Below, piece after piece: positions 25,801 to 36,275 of a DNA stretch of 64,000 nucleotides. This DNA comes from Litoditis marina (Eukaryota; Nematoda; Chromadorea; Rhabditida; Rhabditidae). The notes under the pieces are model-generated. The model was given only the letters and a program-made list of their open reading frames with translations, was not told the origin of the DNA and made no database searches. Numbering within the stretch: the stretch's first letter is position 1; the number at the start of each line of letters is the position of its first letter. The stretch lies in the NCBI GenBank assembly GCA_964036275.1, contig OZ038433.1, forward strand, positions 53,337,902-53,401,901, written 5' to 3'. Made by a program: the position numbers and the translations under genes.

Positions 25801-28800
25801 TGTGCAACGAACTTTAAAAACTGACCGAGCTCACGATTCTCTGATTTGCGAGTAAAACTCTGAGCATGGCCAGATCTGTATTATGAACTGCTTGATGGAG
25901 ACAAGTAGAGTTGAACTCGTTCATGATTGTCCCATTTGCACCCAAATGTAACAACTTCTCAGCAACTTGTACCAAACCACGACGAACTGCCAGAAAAAGA
26001 GCAGTTTCTTCACCTAAAACACAGATTTTCCGGTTTAAAAAGAAAAGTGAAAAAAACACTATATAATACTTTAGTTTCACAGTCTTTGGTTTCACCTTAC
26101 TTTGGAGTTGAGAAAAAAGTATGCCCTCACTAAAATATATCTAGAAGTTGGTGGCAAATATAAGTTGAACAAATGTTTCACTCACGTTCATCCTGAGCAT
26201 CGATGGAAATTCCAGTATCGATTAGTCCTTGCATCTGATCGATTATTGATTTCTGGTTATCAAATGGGACACAGTCTACCAGCCAATGCAGGGCGGTACG
26301 GGATGATGAAGCTTGACCCTGTAATATCTCTTAATACGCTGAATGAACTCAGAATAAAGTGTTTAAACAAGGAGTAGCTTTTTACGGTCGTGTTACATTT
26401 AGCTTTGACCAATCGCGATATTTACACACTACAATTATATGATAATTCATAAAATCTTTTACTTAAAAAATTGCAGAAAATAAACATTAATAGAGCAATT
26501 TCATCAACACCTACCTGTACTGTGGTGTTGAGAGAAGAAACATTCAGTTGAGAAATAGGGATGGGGGATGCGTGAGATCTGAAACTTTGAAAATATACAA
26601 TTGAATCATCTGAAATAAAGTGTTTCAGGAACTTCACATATACGCTCTCGATTCAATTAAACACATTATGGTAAAATGAACGAAGTAACATTTGAGTATA
26701 GAACTGACCCGCCAATATAGTCGATGAGGTGTGAAACATTGGGCGGAAGCTCGTTTTCCATGCGGAATCGTTTGGTGTGGAAGAGACCGTTGGAAAAGGC
26801 GTAAATGGAGTCGCGGTCCAACTCGGAAGTTTTATCTGAAACGAGGATAACTGAAAACAACATATCGGAAAAAAATCAAAACTGGATCAGGCGCAAAAAC
26901 AACGAAACATTTGAACGAGTTAACGAACCATCTGATTTTTCCATTGGAGGTATCCAGAGAGGAGCGTGAACCATGCGTCTTTTCCGTGTTCTAACCACAG
27001 CTAATAGTACCAGAAGAAGAGTTGTCAGAAAGCCAAGAGCCGCCATTGTACGCCAAATGGGTGTCACGTTGGAGTTGGCGCCAATTGGCGGCCGGTGAAC
27101 TATGGCCTCTTTCACTAGCGGTACTTTCATCTGGAAAAAATTAAAATCACATGCACTCCAGATACAATGAATTCGGTGAAGAATTTCAACTTTGTGACTA
27201 TTCTTCAACGAAAGCTTTTGGAAGTAGATTGACGTACTAGGTTCGATCTATCCTACAAGTGTTTTATGAATAGTCTAACCCAAGGCTACAATGTCGAAGT
27301 TCTTTCAAATTTGATTCACAGTGGTTTACCAAGTGAGCTTGATGTATGAAATGTGTGAATTCAAACAACTAGCTGAACTTTGATTGGTGATTTGATGGAC
27401 TATACTTTGAAATTTCCCCAGACTATGGCTCGAATTATAAACAGTTCCTTTTGAGAAGGAATTTCAGAGAGGGAAAACCAACCGATTTCAAATTAAGTAT
27501 TTTGTGTTGAATCCATCCCTCATCGCAGTATTCGCAAGATTTGATTTCGACCGAGAGTGTCGCCGAAACATTCCGCTTTCTTTCCGACACGGTCTAAAAC
27601 ATAAAGAATAGTTCTGAAACTAGAGGCAATCAGGAAGGTTCTCATTGTCAGATGTAAAGTTGCGTTTGGTCAAACCCACGCTGTTTTGACGCCGTTGTAA
27701 ACTGTTCGGATGAAAGAATTGCGAAATAGTGTTCAAAACGAAAGACGCAGGATAAGATTAAATACACTGTTAATCATTTACACAGTCACGTTGAACATGT
27801 TGAACATAGCAAAACTCAGGCACGTGCAATGACAAAGTTCACGATGCCGTAATATAATGCTCACTTTATGTGACTATTCAGATTACTTCTACTATAGCCG
27901 GATTTCACCATACATACTGAAAACGTGTAAGAGAACTACAATGATACAATAATCCTATGTACCTCGTCAAAATCTTCTGAATAAACGATCGGCTGAGAAT
28001 CGAAGCTCGTGCTCAAAAGCTCGACTCTAGCAGTTAACTCCAGTCGAATGGAGTTCAGAATAATCTGAATATGTGGCCGAGACGGGAGCACCCACAATAC
28101 AACTGTCACTTCGTGTGAAACCTGAAAAGTGAAATAAACTATCAAAATACGTGGTATAATGAAACTGAGTAAAATGACTAATTGATTAAAATCATTCACA
28201 AATTATTGAAACCATCTTCGAGTTCAAATTTGTTCAGATTATTGCTTGTAAGTTGCAGTAACATAGGTGAAAAAGGTCTAAAAGATTGATTCAGGTTCGT
28301 GATCTTTGTAGCCGAAATAAAACTATTAGGACCTACTAGGGCCGCGTAGAGTGACATTTGTCATCTCAAATACTAATAGTTGTTTCTTTCTCTTGCTCCC
28401 CCTAGCGTACATATGCGGAAAATGTCAGTAGTGCGACACAGTTGCATTCGAAATTGATAAAAGCGGGTAGACATCAGATTCGCCGCCCTTTCAGGGCCTT
28501 TGGTTCGCACTTACTCATATCACCCGGGGCGTAATAGTCCCTTGACTTTTCATTTGAGAAACTGTAATTTCATTCTTGTATGTGTCAACGTGTACCTCAT
28601 TTTTTCTCAGTTCAGTTTATCAACGAATACGCTGAATTTTAATGAAAAAAAAAACACTGTGTTTGATAAATGTAAATGTGTCGAATAAATACTGAAATAT
28701 TTGATAAATAAAAGTATGACAAACCGTTTTAACGGGGTTCAGTTCACAATCCTCATGGTCCCAGGAAGAGTAGATTCTGGGATATTTAGAGTCACACTCC

Positions 28801-28916
28801 AAGTCACAAACTCCGTTCGAAATCAAGGGATAACAGTGGGAGCGTATGGAGACATCCGTAGCAGCCAGCCGTACCAAATTCAGCACAAGAAAAGTGAACA
28901 TCACTCGAATGTTCAT
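19819..28916 (-). CDS. LIN-12/GLP-1-type Notch receptor lacking EGF repeats (13 exons)
   Basis: Membrane receptor and transcriptional regulator, 591 aa. Exons in transcript order: 28725-28916, 27963-28121, 27483-27593, 26929-27130, 26709-26835, 26515-26578, 26186-26318, 25835-26013, 25446-25595, 25103-25222, 24409-24534, 20245-20337, 19819-19938; phases all agree. Res 1-20 form a signal peptide (MNIRVMFTFLVLNL). A degenerate LNR with 4 of 6 Cys follows (SNGVCDLEC, WDHEDC, ~res 27-59), then a NOD-like region (~65-150) with a basic ERKRN site. TM res 183-200 ends in RTRKRR. A RAM-like APLWIPPM comes next (res 210-217), then about six ankyrin repeats (res ~286-506: RTALHWL, ETALFLAVRRG, STCLHQAV, TALMLCAEYP, TVLHYAAKFN) and a Ser/Pro tail. 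LIN-12 and GLP-1 have EGF arrays and three LNRs; none is seen here or upstream. The last two exons lie beyond a retrotransposon-bearing intron and are somewhat less certain. Confidence 0.88.
20541..20712. mobile_element. TIR element (MITE) with TACGCC/GGCGTA repeats
   Basis: The left end TTAAGGCTGCGGTCATACTT is mirrored by the right end AAAAAGTATGGCCCGGGCCTAA. Internally it repeats GCGTATTACGC-like palindromes. It sits in the receptor's large intron. Confidence 0.7.
21112..21425 (-). repeat. 3' LTR of the retrotransposon
   Basis: Same sequence as the 5' LTR by eye. In element orientation it starts TGTTACG and ends GTAACT. The last part of the gag frame stops 86 bp before it. Confidence 0.9.
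21512..23530 (-). CDS. Retrotransposon Gag polyprotein with CCHC zinc knuckle
   Basis: Structural capsid/nucleocapsid protein, about 672 aa from the first ATG; the open frame runs 42 nt further upstream without another ATG. The N-terminal half is acidic and helix/coil-like with many E/K/S/V residues. The middle carries a capsid-like segment (NFSGDGSQPWSAYVKSFL). Near the C-terminus is one CCHC knuckle, CFKCNGLGHIAQNC (C-x2-C-x4-H-x4-C), followed by a repeated KKEDPKKE-type basic/acidic tail. It ends just before the 3' LTR with no pol frame after it. Its GC content is higher than the surrounding introns, as expected of a recent insert. Confidence 0.88.
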   Translation of the reverse strand: MGTVSNNTSMSEQGQGNENDLHTAMESGNSVSRLSGRSGTVERGAPREPREADSVHATEVQPSGMEAVILKSVTRLVIYAEKEISKHTRLGTQREDAMMDIRKEAEALEKLVKVVVGVKRNETSVLDDEFQDTLKRANIGTAADVKELVTLATDSGSIVQEICQVLGCSEADVVDTVSVKEAVLNSVCTTLDCDQSVVAEKCVNRVMRCEELEKKQLESIERNSVVDVTNGENKKSSVKDEDFDKLIERFNRVKQGRSIDGYVRSNSGSTVGSVLMTGSVVRESRDKVNTWKDNQVREGDNCGGYNVSPQDFHWFGDQRSNHGTTHMGQADQSLGRDLLQTRESDSEKSMMYEFMRSQAAPPIGNFSGDGSQPWSAYVKSFLIRYPKEVWRDDHLRDMLVEKLTGSAKDHFKILRREDREGSFDRLVWAMKLRMNEAGRIETVKAISSVRSLYKLRDESVAKFCVRLELLTGKAYPQLSEEALSMTRADILYQQLRHWQEAVHLVNALEDSEESQAYEEVKRLALRMDRNRRSLPDKRFYRNDTSTDKIVGTPFKASDDVRSAQRDERRCFKCNGLGHIAQNCNAGEVPKPGPPGGYVRSSFVVKEDPKKESFASRIVRELREDRKKEDLKKEDPNTGIAFRSQSARVVQYENPVQEYHPRRMAYCNRQRYC
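23984..24001 (-). other. Primer-binding site of the retrotransposon
   Basis: TGGGGGCCGAACCGCTCG begins at the base next to the 5' LTR. TGG complements the CCA end of a tRNA; I could not assign the tRNA. Confidence 0.6.
24002..24315 (-). repeat. 5' LTR of the retrotransposon
   Basis: Pairs with the LTR at the other end and is followed by the CAAG duplication. It should hold the element's promoter; no specific box was identified. Confidence 0.9.
27762..27900 (+). mobile_element. Family C inverted-repeat element, copy 2
   Basis: In receptor intron 2. Shares CACAGTCACGT, AACATGTTGAACAT, CACGTGCAATGACAAAG and GTGACTATTCAGATTACTTC with the other copies. Confidence 0.65.
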
Positions 28917-28922
28917 CTGAAA
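28917..28922 (-). promoter_or_regulatory. Acceptor directly abutting the receptor ATG (likely trans-splice site)
   Basis: On the minus strand ACTTTCAG is followed at once by ATG and a typical signal peptide. This favours a true 5' end at this exon; a cis acceptor joining unseen upstream exons is not excluded. Confidence 0.55.
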
Positions 28923-29143
28923 GTATAAGTACCTGAATCAGAACCACAAATCGCTCATGCGTTGAAAATATTCCGCGGATAAATAGAATACAGTTACAGA
29001 TTGTAGAGATAATGAACTTTTGAACATTAACGAATTGGGCTTCATGGAACAAAACTATTAGATATCACAAAATCACACCGAGAGTAACTATACATACATA
29101 TGTTATAACATCAATTAGGATATACGAATTGACCCAAAGAATC

Positions 29144-29285
29144 ATAAAAGACTAGGATGGGGATTTATGATACAACAACTAATATCGGCAACCCTAAAAC
29201 GGTGGATTAGGCCGGTGGGAAAGTGGTGAAAGAGAGAAAGAATGAGAAAAGAAACGGATTAGAGAATGCCCATGGATGATCAGAG
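29144..29285 (+). repeat. Inverted-repeat pair, left copy
   Basis: About 140 bp whose reverse complement recurs at 33537-33680, 4.3 kb away (shared GACTAGGATGGGGATTTATGA and GAATGCCCATGGATGATCA). Confidence 0.75.
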
Positions 29286-30179
29286 AAAACAACATGAAAG
29301 GTGGTTTGATAATACGATTATCGCGATTTTTTATGAATTAGTTGATCAATAAAAAACAGAAAGTAAAATACATCTTTGGTTGCTGGTATAACGTATAAAA
29401 CCTTCGAGCGTGAAAACACATGAAACAAGTTGTTGAAATGGAATACCGTTGAAAGAAGGGGGAAATTTGTCACGTAACACAGGGAGAAATGCCGAAAAAC
29501 AAGCTCTATAATGTTGCACGAAAAATAGGTGCTTTCGAATGTTTCTCATGCATTCCACAAGTAAATACATGTGCAGTTTGAGAAATGACCCTCTGAGTGG
29601 GGCGTGTTCACACTTGCACTAACTACCGTGTAATAACCAAGTACAACCATGGGAAACTGGCAGAGTGTTAGCAATACAGACTTCCCGAGTTGACACCTGC
29701 AACGTCTCACCTAATTGCAACGGAAACAGCAAAACGTAATTAGAAATAAAGTGTTCGACTCGGGATACTTTTCTTAATTAGTGAGTGAATAGTTTAGAGA
29801 GTTTATGTGTTGATTCTCAGTGAGTTTGTTACATGAACTGGAATATTGAAATTGAACGACATAATTGAACAAAGATTGAAAGAAAAGTTATGAGGACAAC
29901 AGAGTGATTGAAAGTACGATGAAGCAAGCGAGTGAGATTAAGAATGAAAGAAGAAGTGAAAAAGAAAAGAGAGAAAATATTGGATGTTAATGGAAGGACG
30001 GCAACGGAATCAACATGACTGCAGATTGAGAGTCTGACCTGAGAGACAGGTGTTTCGCGAGAGTAGGGCGGGTTTCCACTTCTACTAATTACCGTGTAAT
30101 GGAATATTAGGATCAGGAGAACTTGGAGGACCTACTAGCACACACCTGAAAGCCCGGAATAGTCAACAAGTGAAGACTA

Positions 30180-30305
30180 TATAAGAGAGAAAGAAACGTA
30201 TGAGAAAAACAGAAACAGAAAAATTTGAGAGAGAAAATGAGAGAGTAAGAGATAGAGAGAAAGAGAACGAGAGGGAGAAGGGAGAGAAGAGAGAGAGAAA
30301 GTTAG
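30180..30305 (+). repeat. GA-rich low-complexity tract
   Basis: Over 100 bp are almost pure purine with GAGAGA and GAAA runs. Open frames across it are composition artefacts. Confidence 0.8.
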
Positions 30306-31289
30306 GAATACAAGGTATGATGATAGTGATAATGAGAAATGGAAAAATACCGAATCGAATCAACATCACCGCAAAGGGTTGGAAAATGAGTCTGATTAAG
30401 TGAAACATTACAGACATGTTCATACTTTCATTAATTGCCGTTACTTATTTATCATCATGGGATACTGGCAGGGTGTTCGCAGTAGACAGTCGCGGAGTCG
30501 ACACCTTGAACCTCCCATCTAATTGCATTGGGAACCACATAATGTAATTAGAAGAAATAATATTTCATTATCCATGTAGAATTACATCATCATCATCAAC
30601 AACGGAATCAAAGTTACATACGTCATGAATGGATTGTGAATTGTGAAACAAAATAACCTGTAAAGCCTATTTTATGTTCTAAGAAGAGTGTTCGACTTAT
30701 ATAATTCAGTGCGACAAAGTCAAGTGAATTTGAACCTCTCCCCTTAAACATCTCACGGAAATCACAAAGCGTGACACGTGTTGAATGTTTTACCGTTGGA
30801 GCAGTGAGACTGCGGTTCGACTAAGTCACGTGAGACACGTCAAACTATGGAATACAAGTGGAAGTAATAATAAATTGCATACTGATTCGCCCGTACACTT
30901 GAGGCCGCTCTCATTTTTCTTCTCCTGTTCTTCTCTTACAGTGAGTGTATGTTTCACTAAGTTGGAAAGAGAGTTGGAAACCAATGCTTGATTGAGTACA
31001 CCTTCAGATTCATATTCGATTGTTTGTATATAAACAAAGAGCCAGAGCGTCCAGGAAGGGTATATGACATAATTTGGTTGTAGTTCGATTCGCAGTTTCA
31101 TCAAATCGTGACCGTAATGAAGCAATGTCGAACTACAGGACAGAATGACGAATGCATTCAGTGTCTGCTCTTTTCTAAGTGATCTCTTATAGTTCGGTTC
31201 ATTCCCACTCAGACCCCTTGGCATCGTGCCAACATTTTCACTGGCTTTTTTCTCAGAAAAAACCTGAGTGTTCTAAACACATTTTTGTA

Positions 31290-31425
31290 CACCTGTTCTT
31301 ATGAAACTGGACAACCACTAGCAGAGATTTGCAGTTTTTTGATAAACTACAAAGTGGTCAAAAACTGCCTTGATTATTGATTGGCACGCTGCCAAGTATC
31401 AGTGGGTATGACCGGAACTATAACT
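31290..31425 (+). repeat. Dispersed repeat family E
   Basis: Matches 41-170 (shared TGGCACGCTGCCAAGT, AGATTTGCAGT and TGAAACTGGAC) and more weakly 48930-49010. Confidence 0.65.
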
Positions 31426-32663
31426 TTCAATAGCCAGTTGTGGGGTCCTTTCCTACCTCTACGAATGCTTTTTCGCTGAATCTGAGGAACAGATCAACTG
31501 ACAATCACTTAGTTATGAATTAAAACAACGTCCCAATAAGTGCTCATGTGTTCGTTCGATGTCATTGTTCTATATTTTGGATAACATATTCCACGAATAC
31601 CTCAGAGCATGCAGAATTAACCAGATTTGGAGATCGGTCAAGGACCACCACTGCATTGTGGTAACATTGTGATGTGACGAATAAAAATTTAAAACTTGAT
31701 ATTCGGTTGGTAACAGGAATTAGAGATTCCATTCGTGCTACTTTACATGTTGAATTATGTTTGCATTCTTAACCATATTTTTGTTATCACACGCTTCACC
31801 TGCTTAATAAATTAATTCATTCATTCAGATAGGTAACACCGTAGGCTATCCACAACGGTTTGATAGGACCTAAATATTCTCACAATGCCAAGTTGCACGT
31901 CAGAATCGAATTGAACTCCGAATCTGAAACCACGAATACAAAGACGCAGCCTGATATCTCTATTCGAAAAAGTTTTTACAGAGGGTAGGACAATGTTCAA
32001 TATACAATTATTGCTCGTTTTTTTTTTGTTGCTATTCACCTACTTCTGGTATGACTCACTGGTATTCGGTAAGTGGCTACAAAACTGTGCATTTTTGTTT
32101 TCCTCGTGGGCAACATTTGTATATTTATATGAATAATCCCATATAATTACCGAATCCAACACGAGTTGAGGTGACAATTGCGCCTGCTGTATCAATTAAC
32201 GTAATGGTGACAAGTACCGGATGTTAGAAAAATAGAAGGTGACAGACCTCACATTAACTTTCTTACAATACCTATTAGGTTATTTTACAACAAGTCAAAA
32301 TAAGAGTACATCTCGAAACATTCAAGTAAAACAAACTTTTGCTTACTGTCAAAAACTATATAATTCGAACTAAATATTCTTAATCTACCTAGTTCCAATA
32401 TCATACTGTATGAGGTCACAAAGGCGTGGAACATACTACATAATTGTCATTAGTTGTTTCCTATACCAACTAGGAGGTACGTACAGGTGTCATCTCCGGA
32501 GGTGTGTGAATCTAGCACTCTGCTGGTCTCTCATGGAAGTTCAGGTTAATTACACGCCAATTAGCCGAAATGTTACACGCCCTACTCAGGAGTAATTTCA
32601 TCGAATACACATGTACTGGATGGTCACATGAAACATTCAAACAGATCGGAAATTGTTCGCCTG

Positions 32664-32765
32664 AGTACGTATGCTAGAAGATCCTGCGTCTCTCGCTCTG
32701 TCTCACTGATTCTTGTCTCTCACATCCCGGCGGGATGTAACAGCAGAGAAATACGTGAATCAGTG
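32664..32765. mobile_element. Foldback element family A, partial copy
   Basis: Begins AGTACGTATGCTAGAAGATC, contains CCTGCGTCTCTC and the central palindrome CATCCCGGCGGGATG, but the right outer arm is missing. Confidence 0.7.
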
Positions 32766-32915
32766 CATTCAGACTGTAACAACAATATTGAGAACATACA
32801 TAACTCAATTGTTATGGTGGTTCTCTTTCTAGTTCGTGTAAATTTGGCCGTAGTGCCTTGCCTTAGTTGTTAATGGTGTTTTTAAATGTGAAATACAGTT
32901 GGTATTGTTCTTAAA

Positions 32916-33393
32916 GGGACCGTTCCTCTTTGATTTGGAGGTTTGAGCTGATTAGTCGATATTGTTCACATTAAAAAACCAAAAGCATTCATATAGGTGT
33001 CAGCTTCCTGCCTTGCTCCGTGTTCTCGAAAATGCGGCGCGACCACGCGCACGTACATACACCGCCGAGTTCACCTACGTACGAAATTTTCAAAATGTAT
33101 GTAAAATTACAAAACCATATTCAAAACATGGCCAAAATTACCAATATGAAATCTGTGGAGAAAGAATTGTAAATATCATGAAAACTACAAAGCAGTGATA
33201 GATTAAGGATTGCTGCATTACAGTAACCCAAATCCTGTTGGCTTCTGTTTTGCTCCGTAATAATGTGGTATGTGGTTTTCTGAACTTTGTGTACGTAAGG
33301 TATGAACTTTCATCTCAAAACAGAATGAATGACTTTTTTCATTTTTTTTAAAATTACCTACATTGCACATTATAGAGGTACGGTCCCTTTAAG
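32916..33393. mobile_element. TIR DNA-transposon-like element, copy 1
   Basis: About 480 bp flanked by TTAAAGGGACCGTTCC and the inverted end GGTACGGTCCCTTTAA. The interior shares long blocks (AAATGCGGCG, CACCGCCGA, ATTAAGGATTGCTGCATTAC) with copy 2 at 35350-35785. No transposase frame. Confidence 0.75.
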
Positions 33394-33536
33394 AGTTCAT
33401 TATATTTCCTGCGGTATCTTCATATCAACTTTGCGCGATTCGGAACTCTCATGTCTTCAAAAATATTTGTATTTGAATTAGACCAACAGGTTCACTCAGT
33501 CCAACCACGGTCAAGTGTTTCATCTTGTTTTATCTG

Positions 33537-33680
33537 ATCATCCATGGGCATTTTCTAATCCGTTGCTGTTCCCATTCGTTCTCTCTTTTACCACTTTCCC
33601 ATCGGCCTTATTCACCGTTTTTGGGTTGCCGATATTAGTTGTTCTATCATAAATCCCATCCTAGTCTTTCATGACTTGTC
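33537..33680 (-). repeat. Inverted-repeat pair, right copy
   Basis: Reverse complement of 29144-29285. Confidence 0.75.
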
Positions 33681-33913
33681 TTTAACAATATTTGCATAAA
33701 CACTCTGAAACTGCCCAACAATCTTCGCCCGCTTCTGTAAGCCTTATGTTGCATAAACAAATGATTCTCTGAAAACTCAAAATGCATACCCTCCAGGTCA
33801 TGAAAAACTTGGTGATACTGATTTTTTTTGTATTCTATCACGTGCACTGGTTCGACAGGTTGTTTTTTTTTCGAGAAAACAACCATTTTTCTTTTTGTGT
33901 TTCTAAGTTTTTC

Positions 33914-34370
33914 TTTGTGTTTTCAAGATTTTCGTTGCAGATACTTAGACCCGGCAACCGCGAAAGATATAAACTGGGGTCACCTCTCGAAGCAATACAA
34001 CCACAACAAAAGTATTATCATCAATATCACAATAAAAATATTATCTCCACAAGAAGGGTTGTATAAGTATAAAAACCTTCTGTTGAACCTTGATACGATG
34101 TTTCCATTCCATCTTCTTTGAACGAAATTATATCCTCAAAGTAAGAAAAGACGACATTCGGTGTATTTCCTGTTTTTTCTTCATATTTTCCGTTTTATTC
34201 AACCAATTCGCTTCAATTCAACCAATACAAGATGAGCAAACCTGCAGAAATCAAGTACGAAAACTGTGATGAATTTGATTATATTTTTTTACACTGGTTT
34301 TTCGGCTGTGTTGTTCTTCGTCAAAAAAAAAGTTAATGAATTGTTGACAGAGATGTTTCAATTGAACATA
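33914..34370 (+). pseudogene. Relic of the Argonaute last exon and 3' UTR
   Basis: A decayed copy of the Argonaute exon 24 region. The acceptor TCGTTGCAG is kept. The frame then reads YLDPATAKDINW and LSKQYNHN, parallel to NLDPEIVEDRNW and LSEKYNYH in the gene. An insertion of roughly 20 bp and substitutions destroy the end, and the normal stop is lost. Homology continues through the 3' UTR (shared AGACGACATTC, CAACCAATTC, CAAACCTGCAGAAAT, AAACTGTGATG) to about 34370. A further block at 34960-35045 matches 13060-13150, so one segment was copied in order. I found no upstream Argonaute exons beside it, so this is a 3' fragment and not a second gene. Confidence 0.8.
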
Positions 34371-34663
34371 AAGGGGTAATAATATTATCTATATAGTGTA
34401 TTATCGGGTTAGGAAAGATACCCTACGAAGAGAGCAATTGCTGGCGGGTGGGGACATCTCAATGGAATTACCGTCATCAGCAGCAGGGCTGGTCTAACTT
34501 GTAGAATCAATCACAAAATTGATTGATTGTGATGTTCATGGTTTACTTTGATGCGTCCTGTGTCACTTGGTTCTCATGGAACGGAAATGTTAGATAAAAA
34601 TACTGTGTCTTTTGTGTGATTCCTCATTCCTTGGAAGTACCTTGGAAGATACAAAACGTGTAC

Positions 34664-34815
34664 AGTCGCCGCCAACTGAAAGGAGGGAGGGTACTGTATA
34701 CATCTACCGCTGTGTAAGCACACATGTCCCCGATGCCGAAACATGTGTACTCTAATGGTGCAGTGGTTAGCCGCTCTATTTTTTTTGCTCGCAGGTTCGA
34801 TTCCAGAGAAAGACA
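34664..34815 (+). mobile_element. tRNA-derived SINE-like repeat, copy 2
   Basis: Same leader (GGAGGGAGGGTACTGTATAC), A-box-like TGGTGCAGTGGTTAGC and B-box GGTTCGATTCC as copy 1. Confidence 0.65.
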
Positions 34816-35349
34816 GAAATTAATAAACATGGCACCCACTATATAGCCTGGATACACACAATACAAAACTTGTCACAGACATTCGAGGACTATCATATTA
34901 ACAAAAATGTCAAGTATAAAAGAGAGACGAAATAGGACGAGTTTGCTTTAACAATATATGCACTGACCGTAACAGGCTAGACTCTCCGTACGTGAAAACC
35001 GGTCTAGTTGAACGCCACAAATACCTCAAGGCAAGTGAACAGATACTTTGATTGTGTTCCACTTTTGTGATAAAAGTTTTTGTGTGAAAATGAGTTACAG
35101 CTTACTGTTTACTGCCTAGGTGCAGATATGGTAGAAGATTTATTAAGTTTAGTTTAGTTAGTTAAGTTAGGAACTATGGTGAGATGGTTTGAGTTGAGGA
35201 TTTGGATAAAGGTGCCGGGATTTTATAGTATACATACTCAGAAAAATTCCACCACGTGTTCTAGAAGTTTTAGAATGTTATTCATTTTATAGGCTTTTCG
35301 AGTCTCTTCATTGCACACTACTTCTTCTAACTAGCCAGCATGTTCACGT

Positions 35350-35785
35350 GAGACGGGACCTTATAAATTTGGAGAGTTGAGATGATAAGTCGTTATTGTT
35401 AACAGTGAAAAACCACAATTATTCATCTAGGAGTAAACTACCTGTCTTGTCTCGTGTTCTCAAAAATGCGGCGTGCCCTCGCGCACATTCATACACCGCC
35501 GAATTCACCTACGTACAAAATGTTCGAAATGTCTATAAAAATACGAAACCATATTGAAAACATGAGCAAAATTATCCCAAGCAAAGCTGTGAAGGAAAAT
35601 TTGTAGGGCTCATGAAAACAACAAAGCAGTGATCGATTAAGGATTGCTGCATTACAGTAACCCAAATCCGGTTGGATTCTATTTTGCTGCGTGATAATGT
35701 GATTTTTTGCACTTTCTGTATGTAACGTGTGAAACGTTTATCTCAGAACTGAATAAATTTGTAGAGGTACGGTTCCATTAATAGC
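35350..35785. mobile_element. TIR DNA-transposon-like element, copy 2
   Basis: Diverged copy of 32916-33393. The right end GAGGTACGGTTCCATTAA is degenerate. Confidence 0.7.
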
Positions 35786-36024
35786 GCGTGATCAACCAGA
35801 TAATAGTAGTCTAATAAGAAGTGTCTGAAACATTGGCACGAAGTTGACGGCCTCATTCTTCTATGAGCCCCAACAAGATTAATTACTTTGATTTCTGTTT
35901 CAATGATTACGGATAGTATAGTGCGGAAAAACCCACAAACAAAAGACCATTCAACATTTGCATCTAATCAATGTTTGAAATCATTACAGTACTCTAGATG
36001 ATGAATAATGATTATGAGACTTTC

Positions 36025-36214
36025 ATTTATCCTCTCTCTTTCTATTTCCCTCTCCCCCCCCCCTCTCTCCCCTTTATCTCTCTCTCTCTCTCTCTTTCGC
36101 TCTCTCTCTCTCTCCCTCGCTCTTCTTCTCTCTCTTCTCTCTCCCTCCCTATCTCCTCACTCGATCTCTCTCCCCCCTCTCTCTCTGTCTTCTCTCTCTC
36201 CTCTTCCCATCTCA
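36025..36214 (+). repeat. Polypyrimidine (CT)n microsatellite
   Basis: Nearly 190 bp of C/T with (CT) runs and a C tract, ending CCATCTCAG. It lies 60 bp upstream of the MAM gene start, and its end could act as a strong 3' splice or trans-splice acceptor. Confidence 0.85.
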
Positions 36215-36275
36215 GAATGCGCTTCGTTTTCTTTGTGGATTCGTAGGCGGAACCATCACTTGTCGCACTCTTCCA

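Larger units (their letters stand above)
28917..36275. other. 7.3 kb gene-poor, repeat-rich stretch
   Basis: Upstream of the divergent receptor and MAM genes. I found no EGF-type cysteine pattern on the minus strand and no supported gene. It holds an inverted-repeat pair, a GA-rich tract, TIR elements, a SINE, a half foldback element and a relic of the Argonaute 3' end, each listed separately. Two diverged copies of another repeat occur at 29590-29750 and 30420-30560 (shared GGGAWACTGGCAGRGTGTT and CTAATTGCA..GTAATTAGAA). Confidence 0.65.

Noticed and set aside
30163..30423. Open frames on both strands across the GA tract
   Set aside because: Low-complexity purine run gives long frames by chance.
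29200..31210. LAG-1/CSL-type sites (RTGGGAA) as a feedback module for the receptor or ligand
   Set aside because: A few scattered sites (near 29216, 29645, 31201, 14187) at about chance spacing and no cluster.
33782..34121. Functional second Argonaute gene
   Set aside because: Only the last-exon region is recognisable, the stop is lost by insertion, and no PIWI, MID or PAZ exons lie upstream.
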